Shown here in pieces: positions 1 to 7,800 of a stretch of DNA of 18,121 nucleotides. Each line of letters begins with the position of its first letter. The stretch's first letter is position 1. This DNA is from Pelethousia sp034928145 (GTDB taxonomy: Bacteria; Bacillota; Clostridia; Christensenellales; CAG-138). A program made the position numbers and the translations under genes. A model generated the notes under the pieces. The model did not search any database. It was not told where the DNA came from and was given only the letters and a program-made list of their open reading frames with translations. The stretch lies in contig JAYFPE010000061.1 of the NCBI GenBank assembly GCA_034928145.1, forward strand, positions 1 through 18,121, read 5' to 3'.

Positions 1-1
1 T

Positions 2-37
2 GTAGACGAAATCCGCGACAAGATCGGTGAAAATTAA
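2..37 (+). CDS. C-terminal tail of an upstream gene (partial)
   Basis: The first bases read in frame as VDEIRDKIGEN followed by TAA at 35-37. The frame runs off the left edge, and its stop is 16 bp before the start of the next gene. This fits the end of an upstream gene in the same operon, but eleven residues are too few to name a family. It could be a chance frame. Confidence 0.35.
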   Translation, partial: VDEIRDKIGEN

Positions 38-53
38 TAGGAATATGATATAA

Positions 54-3000
54 ATGGAACAACAGGAAACAAAGAAAAAGGCAAAGAATGGGTGCAGATC
101 CTATTCGATTATGAGCCGCATTCTTTCCCCGGTGATCATCGCCCTGTTTGTGCAGGCAGGGCTCTTTTTCGCCAATATCATTTGGGGCGGCACCCTGGAG
201 AAGTTGACACACAACGCCTTCGATATCCTTAACGGGCAAGTAGTCAATCGCCGGGATTATCTGGAGAACGAGATGCTCCAGCGCTGGTCAAATCTGGATC
301 CGGCCGCGCAGAATATCCGGCTTTTGTTCGATCGTCAGACGGAGCCGGGCGCGATAAGCGAGAATGACAACCGCAATGAGCTGCTGATGCAAAGCGCGGC
401 GGATCTGCTTGCTTTGCTGCGCCGCAATTCCGTTACGGGCGTTTTTCTCATCCTCACGCAAGGGGACGCCCACGACGAAGCGGGATGTATGCAAAAGCAC
501 GCCCTTTACATTCGCGATATGGATCCTACCACCAGCTCGGCGGATAATTCCGACCTGCTGCTGTTGCACGCGCCCACCCTGATCTCCAAGCGCCTGGATA
601 TTTCGCTGGATTCCCGCTGGCAATCCTATATCAGCTTTTCACAGGACGCGCCGGATAGTTGGCTCTACTACAGCAAGCCCTACGCGGCCGCTCTGGCCCA
701 CCCCGAGATCGGCGAGAAGGATCTTGGTTATTGGAGTCCCGCCTTCCGCGCCGAGGGGGATAGTTTAGACGCCATCACCTACTCCATGCCGCTTCGGGAT
801 GCGGCGGGCGCCGTGCGCGCGATTCTAGGGGTCGAGATATCCTCCAATTATCTGCGCAAGCAGATGCCCTATCAGGAACTCAATAGCAAAAAGCAGGGCA
901 TGTATCTGCTTGGCTTGGCCCGGGGGGACGAGCCGGCTTTTGAAGCGCAGCTAGCCACGGGGCCTGTCTACCGCTATCTCTTCGGCGAGCCGGCCGAGAT
1001 GCGCTTCCTCCAATGGAAAGATTATACCAACGCCTATCAGGCAACCGGCTATACCGCCCACCGCGAGAGCGTTGTTTACGGCTGCATCCAATACCTCGAT
1101 TTATATAATACCAACACCCCCTTTGAAAACGAGCGCTGGGCGCTGGTCGGCATGCTGGAGAGGGGGCAACTGCTGGGCTTTTCCAGCGGGATGATGTGGT
1201 CGTTCCTGCTGATCTGGGGGCTTTCCGTGCTGCTGGGCCTGGGCGTAGCCTGGGCGGCCAGCTTGTGGCTCACGCATCCTATCAGGGGGCTGCTGCGCCA
1301 GCTGCGCGATAGCGACCCCCGCAGACCCCTGATGCTGGACAAGCTGATGATTTCCGAGATAGACGAGCTTTCCGGCGCCATCGAGGGCCTCAGTGCCCGC
1401 GTGGCGCTCGAGGCCAGCCGTCTCTCCCAGATCATCGATATGTCCGGCGTGGAAATCGGTGCTTTCGAGGCTCTGCCGCGGGAGGGCAGGGTGTTTTGCA
1501 CGGCGCGCTTTTTTGAGATGCTGGGGATTCAAAAAGAGCTGGCGCCGGATGGCACCATCGACGGCAGCGAGTTCGAAAAGCTGATTATCCCGCTGATGGA
1601 GCAGGCCGAGGAGGAAGCGGAAGATCATAAGGCCAAGATTTTGCGCGTTGCCTGCGAGCCGTCGGAAACGCGTTGGTTGCGTCTCAACATTGCCCGCCTG
1701 GATGGGCGCGTTACGGGCGTAGTCAGCGATATAACGCAGGAAGTCCTCAAACGCCGCCAACTTGAGCGGGAGCGGGATTACGACCTGCTCACGGATCTGC
1801 CCAATCGGCGGGCCTTCAGCACAGCGCTGTGCAAGCTCTTTCAGGACCCCGACGCATTGGGCGTGGCGGCGCTGGTGATGCTGGATCTTGATAACCTCAA
1901 ATTCATCAACGACTCCCACGGCCACGATTGCGGCGACGCCTACATCCGCAGCACAGCAGATGCGCTACGCAAATATGCGCCGGCGCACGCGCTGGTCGCC
2001 CGCATGTCCGGCGATGAGTTCTACGTGCTCTTTTTCGGCTATGTTTCCCGGGAGGCGGCCTATACGGATATTTGTAGTCTCAAAGAGGGCTTAAGGCAAT
2101 CGACCTTTCCCCTTCCGGATGAGACCCGGCTCAACATCCGCGCCTCCGCAGGCATAGCATGGTACCCGGAGCATTCAACCTCCTATGAAAAGCTGCTCAA
2201 ATATGCCGATTTTGCCATGTATCAGGTTAAAAACACGACCAAGGGTGAGTTTGGTGAGTTCGATCTGGAGCGCTACAGCCAGGATTCCTTCCTGCTGCAA
2301 CATCAGGAGGAGATTAACCGCCTCATCGAGCAGGAGTTGCTGACCTACCATTTCCAGCCCATCGTGGATGCGAGGCAGGGCACGGTATTCGGCTACGAGG
2401 CGCTGATGCGGCCGCTAATCGATAGCATCAAGTCCCCCTCCAACGTGCTGATGCTGGCCAAATCCCAATCCAAGCTCTACGGCATCGAGCGGCTTACCTG
2501 GCGGCGTAGCCTGGCGCAATTCGAGGAGCTGCAAAATGTCAGCCCCACGGCCCTCCTGTTTGTCAATTCCATCGCCAACCAGTTATTGGCCGAAAAAGAT
2601 TGCCTATACCTGAAGGAGCGGTTTTCGCACCTGCTACCGCGGGTGGTCATGGAGATCACGGAGGCCGAACATTCTACCGAAAGCGAGACCCACATCAAGC
2701 TGGAGCGGGCCGCGGACTGGGGCTGCCGCATTGCGCTGGACGATTTCGGCACGGGCTATAACTCGGATGCGGCCTTGCTTTCCATCAATCCGGATTTCGT
2801 CAAGCTGGACGTCTCCTTTGTGCGCAACATCGATACGGACGCCAACCGCCGCAAGCTCCTGCAAAACCTGCGCTCCTATGCGGATACCCGCGGCATCTGC
2901 GTGATCGCGGAAGGCGTGGAAACCGCAGACGAGCTGCATACCCTCATCGAGCTGGGGGTCGATTATATGCAGGGCTACTACATTGCCAGGCCCAAGCCAC

Positions 3001-3164
3001 AGATCGAGCCCCTGCCCGCCGAGATCGTGCGGGAGATCCGCGAGACTTACGCAGCCCTCCCGCCCTATGCGCCCGCCGAAGCCTGTGCGCCCGCCCCGAT
3101 AACGCGCGCGGAAAATGCCAGGAATCAGCGCCATCAACAGCCGCCCTTTGACGGCCCCATGTGA
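54..3164 (+). CDS. Membrane-bound GGDEF/EAL protein (c-di-GMP synthesis and/or breakdown)
   Basis: This 1036-residue inner-membrane protein has a transmembrane helix at about residues 23-45, an extracytoplasmic region of about 330 residues that looks like a Cache-type sensor, and a second helix at about 382-405 followed by a short HAMP-like stretch. A degenerate PAS-like segment covers about 455-570. A GGDEF domain follows with the signature RMSGDEF (S652-F656), then an EAL domain. The EAL domain keeps the EAL motif (E782), FVNS, MEITE, DDFGTGYNS (D896, D897), VKLD, IAEGVET and MQGY, so phosphodiesterase activity is likely. SGDEF is a tolerated variant of GGDEF, so cyclase activity is possible. 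I see no RxxD inhibitory site just before it. The last ~35 residues are rich in Ala and Pro. The start at 54 has only a weak upstream AGGA; a later Met at residue 20 is an alternative. No convincing terminator follows. Confidence 0.96.
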   Translation: MEQQETKKKAKNGCRSYSIMSRILSPVIIALFVQAGLFFANIIWGGTLEKLTHNAFDILNGQVVNRRDYLENEMLQRWSNLDPAAQNIRLLFDRQTEPGAISENDNRNELLMQSAADLLALLRRNSVTGVFLILTQGDAHDEAGCMQKHALYIRDMDPTTSSADNSDLLLLHAPTLISKRLDISLDSRWQSYISFSQDAPDSWLYYSKPYAAALAHPEIGEKDLGYWSPAFRAEGDSLDAITYSMPLRDAAGAVRAILGVEISSNYLRKQMPYQELNSKKQGMYLLGLARGDEPAFEAQLATGPVYRYLFGEPAEMRFLQWKDYTNAYQATGYTAHRESVVYGCIQYLDLYNTNTPFENERWALVGMLERGQLLGFSSGMMWSFLLIWGLSVLLGLGVAWAASLWLTHPIRGLLRQLRDSDPRRPLMLDKLMISEIDELSGAIEGLSARVALEASRLSQIIDMSGVEIGAFEALPREGRVFCTARFFEMLGIQKELAPDGTIDGSEFEKLIIPLMEQAEEEAEDHKAKILRVACEPSETRWLRLNIARLDGRVTGVVSDITQEVLKRRQLERERDYDLLTDLPNRRAFSTALCKLFQDPDALGVAALVMLDLDNLKFINDSHGHDCGDAYIRSTADALRKYAPAHALVARMSGDEFYVLFFGYVSREAAYTDICSLKEGLRQSTFPLPDETRLNIRASAGIAWYPEHSTSYEKLLKYADFAMYQVKNTTKGEFGEFDLERYSQDSFLLQHQEEINRLIEQELLTYHFQPIVDARQGTVFGYEALMRPLIDSIKSPSNVLMLAKSQSKLYGIERLTWRRSLAQFEELQNVSPTALLFVNSIANQLLAEKDCLYLKERFSHLLPRVVMEITEAEHSTESETHIKLERAADWGCRIALDDFGTGYNSDAALLSINPDFVKLDVSFVRNIDTDANRRKLLQNLRSYADTRGICVIAEGVETADELHTLIELGVDYMQGYYIARPKPQIEPLPAEIVREIRETYAALPPYAPAEACAPAPITRAENARNQRHQQPPFDGPM

Positions 3165-3298
3165 CCTGAATATGACGGTCTTAAGCAGTACGCCTCTTTG
3201 GTGAAGAAATGGCGTAGCATAGAGGCACGCCACCTCTTCATTCACATGGTATTCAGTTCCGGCAGGAGACCCTGCAAATTTATCCAGATCCGCCCGGC

Positions 3299-3441
3299 TT
3301 ATTTGTCAAGCAAGTCACTATATGCCCCGGTGCGGGTTAACGTTAATACCATCATATCGTTCTCCATGTGGTAGACCGGCAGGCCAATCCGGTTGAATGA
3401 CATTCTTGGTGCCCGTTCGAATTGCCGGAAAGCGCATGATC
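3299..3441 (-). pseudogene. Remnant of a YafQ-family toxin (C-terminal part, frameshifted)
   Basis: Read on the minus strand from 3441, the sequence gives DHALSGNSNGHQECH, then after a frame change QPDW, and after another change LPVYHMENDMMVLTLTRTG followed by AYSDLLDK and TAA at 3299-3301. Joined, this follows the typical C-terminal half of YafQ-type RelE-superfamily mRNA interferases: DHALxGN, ECHIxPDWLLVY, RTGTHSDLF. Two small indels break the frame at about 3396 and 3381. The N-terminal half and any dinJ-like antitoxin are not visible. The product would be inactive. Confidence is fairly high because the block order and spacing match the family across three frames. Confidence 0.7.
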
Positions 3442-3667
3442 CACTGTTCTTAGCAACGCAACATAACACAACCCACTGTCAGCAGCTATTATTTAAATGG
3501 TCATAATTGCAGTTTCTGAGAAGTTGGCTTTATTGTGGTAATATCCACTGTTGTTTTATATCCTTGGCCGGCCACCAACGAGTGGGTTTATGAACGCCCG
3601 CTTCCAAAAGACGCAGATGGAACGCCATTTGCCTTGCGCACCGGAAGCATTACGAGCAATTCAAGGC

Positions 3668-3696
3668 TTGTAATCTTCTGATTGCAGAAATATAAT
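3668..3696 (+). promoter_or_regulatory. Sigma-A-type promoter for the PAS/AraC regulator
   Basis: A -35 box TTGTAA (3668-3673) and a perfect -10 box TATAAT (3691-3696) are separated by 17 bp. They lie about 35 bp before the ATG at 3732, in an AT-rich stretch. A purine-rich GGTAGGGG precedes the start codon. Confidence 0.65.
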
Positions 3697-3731
3697 ATAA
3701 TTTATACGAATTATGCAAAGCAGGTAGGGGT

Positions 3732-4664
3732 ATGGAATATATCACAGTGAGCGAGGCCGCAGAAAAATGGGGCGTTTCTGAGCGGTCGATTACTTATCAT
3801 CTGGTGGCTGGTCGCATTCCGGGTGCGGTGAAAAAGGGAAGCTTCTGGCTGATCCCAAAAGAAGCTGCCAAGCCGGAGGACAAAAGGCGAAAGAAGGTTC
3901 CCGCGCAAACAGAAGCATCTTTTCAATCGCCAACACCACTTGCAGAAAATAAGGATTTGTTCGTGGAAATCGTCAAGCAGCTTCCATATCCGCTGCATAT
4001 CTGCGCGCCGGATGGCACAATGCTTTTCGCAAATGAAGCGTTTTTTGAGTTTGTTAAATCTCCTACGAGAGATTTGTTAAAGGGCAACAACATACGCAAC
4101 AATCCGAACCTTGACAGATGGGGCGTAAAAGATTTTATCCTGCGGTCGTATCAGGGAGAGGTTGTTCACGCCTATGATCTTAGAGTGCCGCTTCAAGAGC
4201 TGATCGGAAAGTATGGCGGTAATGTTGATCTGCTTTCGGAAAGCCTGTATCACAATATGACGGCTTTTCCTATCCGCGATGAACACCACAACATAGCATA
4301 TATCGTGACTGTTTTTACCACTTCCCGGCATTATATGGGCAGGGATGAAGTGATAAAGGGTAAGGAATACATTGATGCGCATTGGAAAGAAGCGTTTGAT
4401 GCCGATGTGCTCTCACGCATTGTCCACATGAGCAGGCATCACTACACGCGTTTATTTAAGGAACATGTGGGCATGACACCCCACCTCTATTATCAGAGCG
4501 TTAAGCTCCAAAAACTCAAGGAAATGCTATGTGACAGCAATCTGTCCATTGCCCAAGCGTTTGATGAATGTGGCGTGGATTACAACGGGAAGCTGTCAAA
4601 AAAACTCAAACAGGAACTGGGAATGACCCCGTCCGCGTATCGAGCAATGATGACACAAGAATAG
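3732..4664 (+). CDS. Transcriptional regulator: excisionase-like HTH + PAS-like + AraC-type HTH
   Basis: This 310-residue cytoplasmic DNA-binding regulator starts with a short winged-HTH of the excisionase/MerR-like type: YITVSEAAEKWGVSERSITY at residues 3-22, then GRIPGAVKKGSFWLIP. A basic linker PEDKRRKK follows. Residues about 78-200 look like a PAS domain (LPYPLHICAPDGTMLFANEA), which would bind a ligand or cofactor I cannot name. The last ~100 residues are an AraC/XylS helix-turn-helix pair: a first helix set around DADVLSRIVHMSRHHYTRLF, then FKEHVGMTPHLYYQ, and a second set ending in the family signature LGMTPSAYR. The gene has its own promoter and a strong terminator, so it is monocistronic. 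It lies directly upstream of and co-oriented with the giant SLH protein gene, so that gene is a plausible target (inference). Confidence 0.88.
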   Translation: MEYITVSEAAEKWGVSERSITYHLVAGRIPGAVKKGSFWLIPKEAAKPEDKRRKKVPAQTEASFQSPTPLAENKDLFVEIVKQLPYPLHICAPDGTMLFANEAFFEFVKSPTRDLLKGNNIRNNPNLDRWGVKDFILRSYQGEVVHAYDLRVPLQELIGKYGGNVDLLSESLYHNMTAFPIRDEHHNIAYIVTVFTTSRHYMGRDEVIKGKEYIDAHWKEAFDADVLSRIVHMSRHHYTRLFKEHVGMTPHLYYQSVKLQKLKEMLCDSNLSIAQAFDECGVDYNGKLSKKLKQELGMTPSAYRAMMTQE

Positions 4665-4676
4665 AAAGATTAAGAG

Positions 4677-4713
4677 AAAGGCCTCGGACTGACACGGTCC
4701 GGAGGCCTTTTTT
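4677..4713 (+). terminator. Rho-independent terminator of the regulator gene
   Basis: AAAGGCCTCGGAC (4677-4689) pairs with GTCCGGAGGCCTTT (4697-4710) with one bulged base, a 7-nt loop and a run of six T at 4708-4713. It lies 12 bp after the stop codon at 4664. Confidence 0.9.
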
Positions 4714-4748
4714 GTATGCAAAATATCGCAAAAGTCAGTAGATACCGC

Positions 4749-4783
4749 CATGAATACAGTAACCCCTTTCTCCTCATGAATAC
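4749..4783 (+). promoter_or_regulatory. Two direct CATGAATAC words upstream of the giant gene (possible operator)
   Basis: CATGAATAC occurs at 4749-4757 and again at 4775-4783, 26 bp apart. A third copy at 4869-4877 spans the start of the giant gene. Direct half-sites spaced by two to three helical turns are typical for AraC-family regulators, and such a regulator is encoded immediately upstream. Binding is inference from position and repetition only. Confidence 0.35.
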
Positions 4784-4788
4784 TAAAA

Positions 4789-4817
4789 TTGTATTTGGTG
4801 ATTTATCAGCTTATTTA
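4789..4817 (+). promoter_or_regulatory. Weak promoter candidate for the giant SLH protein gene
   Basis: TTGTAT (4789-4794) and TATTTA (4812-4817) are 17 bp apart. The -10 box is poor, which would fit a promoter that needs an activator. The second CATGAATAC word ends 5 bp before the -35 box. This is a tentative call; no better box pair is visible between the terminator and the start codon. Confidence 0.25.
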
Positions 4818-4850
4818 CAAATAGCGGCTATCCCAATCGGGGCGGACTTG

Positions 4851-4856
4851 AGGAGG
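4851..4856 (+). promoter_or_regulatory. Strong ribosome binding site deciding the start at 4864
   Basis: A perfect AGGAGG lies 7 bp before ATG 4864. The next in-frame ATG at 4870 would be 13 bp away, so 4864 is the better start. Confidence 0.85.
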
Positions 4857-4863
4857 AATATCT

Positions 4864-7800
4864 ATGGCCATGAATACGCGCAAACCATACCAAAAGCTTT
4901 TGGCAATGACGTTATCCTTTGCAATGCTGTTGGGGCTCTTGCCGATGACCGCCTTTGCGCAAAGCGGCATACCTACTATGGATATAAGCGGTGAAATCAT
5001 CGCATTTGAGCCGCTGACCGAGCCAATGGCAAATCAAACTGTACCTTTGAACACATCCTTGGATGAATTAAATCTGCCCGAAACCTTAACGGCCACGGTT
5101 CGCGTTGCCACGGCAACGGACTTGAACGTGCTAGGAAAAGAAGAAGCGGCACAGGATTCAGGCGAACCAAATCAGCGGACAGGCTTGCCACTCACAGAGG
5201 GTGCGCCACAATCTGGCGAGGGCGAGGGTGCATATGCCGACCCTGCGGCTACGGCCTCGGCTATTGAACCTGGCGCAAGCGAACCTGCCGCGCAGAACAT
5301 ACCCCAAGCCACCGAAATGACTATTTCAATTCCTGTGGAGTGGGTATCTTCACCCGGTTATGACGGAGAAAAAACCGGTACTTATATCTTCACCCCGCAA
5401 ACCGAAGGCATCACGGCCAGCGCCGTACCGCCATCCATTGCCGTGGCTGTGGGCGAAATCACCGGCATAGTGATGGCCTTTGAGGAATTGCCGGACGAAA
5501 TCCGCTGGCAGAACACCGCAGCGCCCACATTCCCCGAAACGGCGGACGGCACGGTGGAGGGCGAAGCCGTTCAAATCCCTGTAACATGGAAGACGGAACA
5601 GGGCTATGATGAGAACGCGCCCGAGCGCGGGCTTTATGTGTTTGATGCCGTGATGGGAGAGGGCTACCTCCTTGCAGGCGACACTATAGCACCCCGCATC
5701 ACAGTGTATATCCCTGAAACGATCAGCCGTTTTGCGCCCTTGCGCATGGGCGGCGGCGGTACGGCCGCCAGTCCGTTGGAAATCACGACAGCTGCCCAAC
5801 TGGCGGAGGTTGCCGTTCTGGCCAATGCAGGCAGGCTGGAAAGCTTTTTGCTCAACAGCACAGGGAATGTGTCTCTAAAGCTGATGAGCGACCTTGATCT
5901 ATCCGGCTACGGTCAAGGCTACAGCGGCGGCAAGGGCTGGGTGCCGATTGGAACGGCAGCTAACCCGTTCAAGGGAAGTTTTGACGGCAATAATAAGAAT
6001 ATCGATGGGCTGTTCATCAACGACAGCGGTTTGGAAAATGTCGGCCTGTTTGGATCTATCGAAGGCGGCACAATAGAAAACCTGATTTTATCGGATGCGT
6101 ATGTGCTGGGGCTTTCCGAGATAGGCGGCATCGCAGGCAGAATCAAGAATACCACAGTAAAGAAATGCGGCATCACCGGTTCAGTCAGCGGTGGTACGAA
6201 TATCGGCGGAGTCGTGGGCGCGCTTTTCGAAAATAGCAGTGTAGAGAACTGCTATTCCGTTGGCAACGTCAACGGCACGGGCAACATAGGCAACAATGCC
6301 GGCGGTATTGCTGGCAGTTTGTTTACCGGCACCTCAAGCGTGCAAAACTGCTATTCCACTATGGCGGTAAAGGGTGAAAAATGGTATGCCGGCGGCATCG
6401 CCGGTTATGGTTCAAAAAGTACAGAAAAAGTCAAGGATTGCGCCGCGCTGGGCCCCAGCATCGATGCTCAAGCTTACACGGGTCGGGTGGCAGGGTGGAA
6501 TGCCGTGGATGTCCTCTCCGGCAATATTGCATTTAGTGGCATGATGGGTGGCTCCTTTGTACAGACTGGCCCCGCCGAGATGGACGGCGAAAGCATGACC
6601 GCCGCTGAAATCAAAGCGGACGGTACCATCGGCGGCCGCTTCACTACCGCTAATGGTTGGATTGTTGAAAACGGTAAGCTGCCCGGCTTCAGTGCGGCGG
6701 TGGATATGCCGGAGCATATCAGAGACAATGGATACTTCGATGGCTCGGGGACAGAGGGCGCACCCTATATTATCGAAACTGCCACTCAGCTTGCTAAACT
6801 GGCAGAATTAGTGAACGCGGGAAATATTGATTATAACAACAAATATTACAAACTCACCTCCGATATTGACCTTTCCGGTTATGGGACGTCTTTTAATAGG
6901 GGTAGGGGCTGGATGCCGATTGGAAACAACACGTCGGTCTTTAGTGGCAGTTTTGACGGCGGCGGATGTTCAATCACAGGGTTGTATATCAACGATGCGG
7001 GCTTGAAGTACGCCGGTTTATTCGGCGACAGCACGGGCAGCATTCATGATTTGCGGCTGGAAGCGGTATATGTGAAAGCTGAAGAGAAGGTTGGCGGCAT
7101 CGTTGGCCAGCTTTCTTACAAAGACGCAAAAATAGACCGATGCTCTGTTAGCGGCACTATCACCGGAAAATACGATGTGGGCGGTATCGCGGGGCATATA
7201 TTTGGAACGACGACGAATTGTTTTTCTGCTTGCAATGTAACAGGGGAGGCTCAAGTAGGCGGCGTGGTAGGGGCGACCGAAAGAGTGACCAGCCAAGATG
7301 CTATTCTGAACTGCTATGCGACAGGCACAATTATTGGCAGTGGAAATCATATTGGCGGTATCGTAGGACAAATTGTTTATAGCAATGTGAGAAACTGTGC
7401 CGCGCTCAACCCGGCAATCAGTGGATTAAGCTATTTTGTCGGGCGCGTAGCTGGGCGCAATCAAGGAACCCTTTCCGGCAATGTAGCCTTTAGCGGCATG
7501 ACTGTGACGTTTAATGATGACACCTACCCGAGAGCCATCACAAGCAATGAAGCGGGGTTGGATGGCGCAGACATAACCGACACCGATATCAAAGCGGATG
7601 GTACCATCGGTTCCCGGTTCACTATCGCAAATGGTTGGACTGCTGAAAACGGCAAGCTTCCCGGCCTGTTCGGCAAAACGGTTGTCATGCCTTCTCACAT
7701 CAGCGGGCAATACTTCGCTGGCGGCACCGGTTCATATAGCAACCCTTATCAAATCGCTACCGGCGCCCAGCTTGCCAAATTGGCGGAGTTGGTGAATGCA

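Larger units (their letters stand above)
3165..3731. other. Intergenic region with gene relics
   Basis: These 567 bp hold no intact gene. They contain a decayed minus-strand YafQ-family toxin remnant (3299-3441), the promoter of the next gene (3668-3696), and an open plus frame at 3520-3681 that reads WPATNEWVYERPLPKDADGT in its middle. That frame has only a GTG at 3535 as a possible start, no visible ribosome binding site, and no family I recognise. I see nothing identifiable in 3165-3298 and no U-tailed hairpin that would end the GGDEF/EAL gene. Confidence 0.6.

Noticed and set aside
4716..4994. A 92-residue plus-strand frame starting just after the regulator's terminator
   Set aside because: Its second half overlaps the signal peptide coding region of the giant gene, and its start lacks a ribosome binding site; the AGGAGG belongs to ATG 4864.
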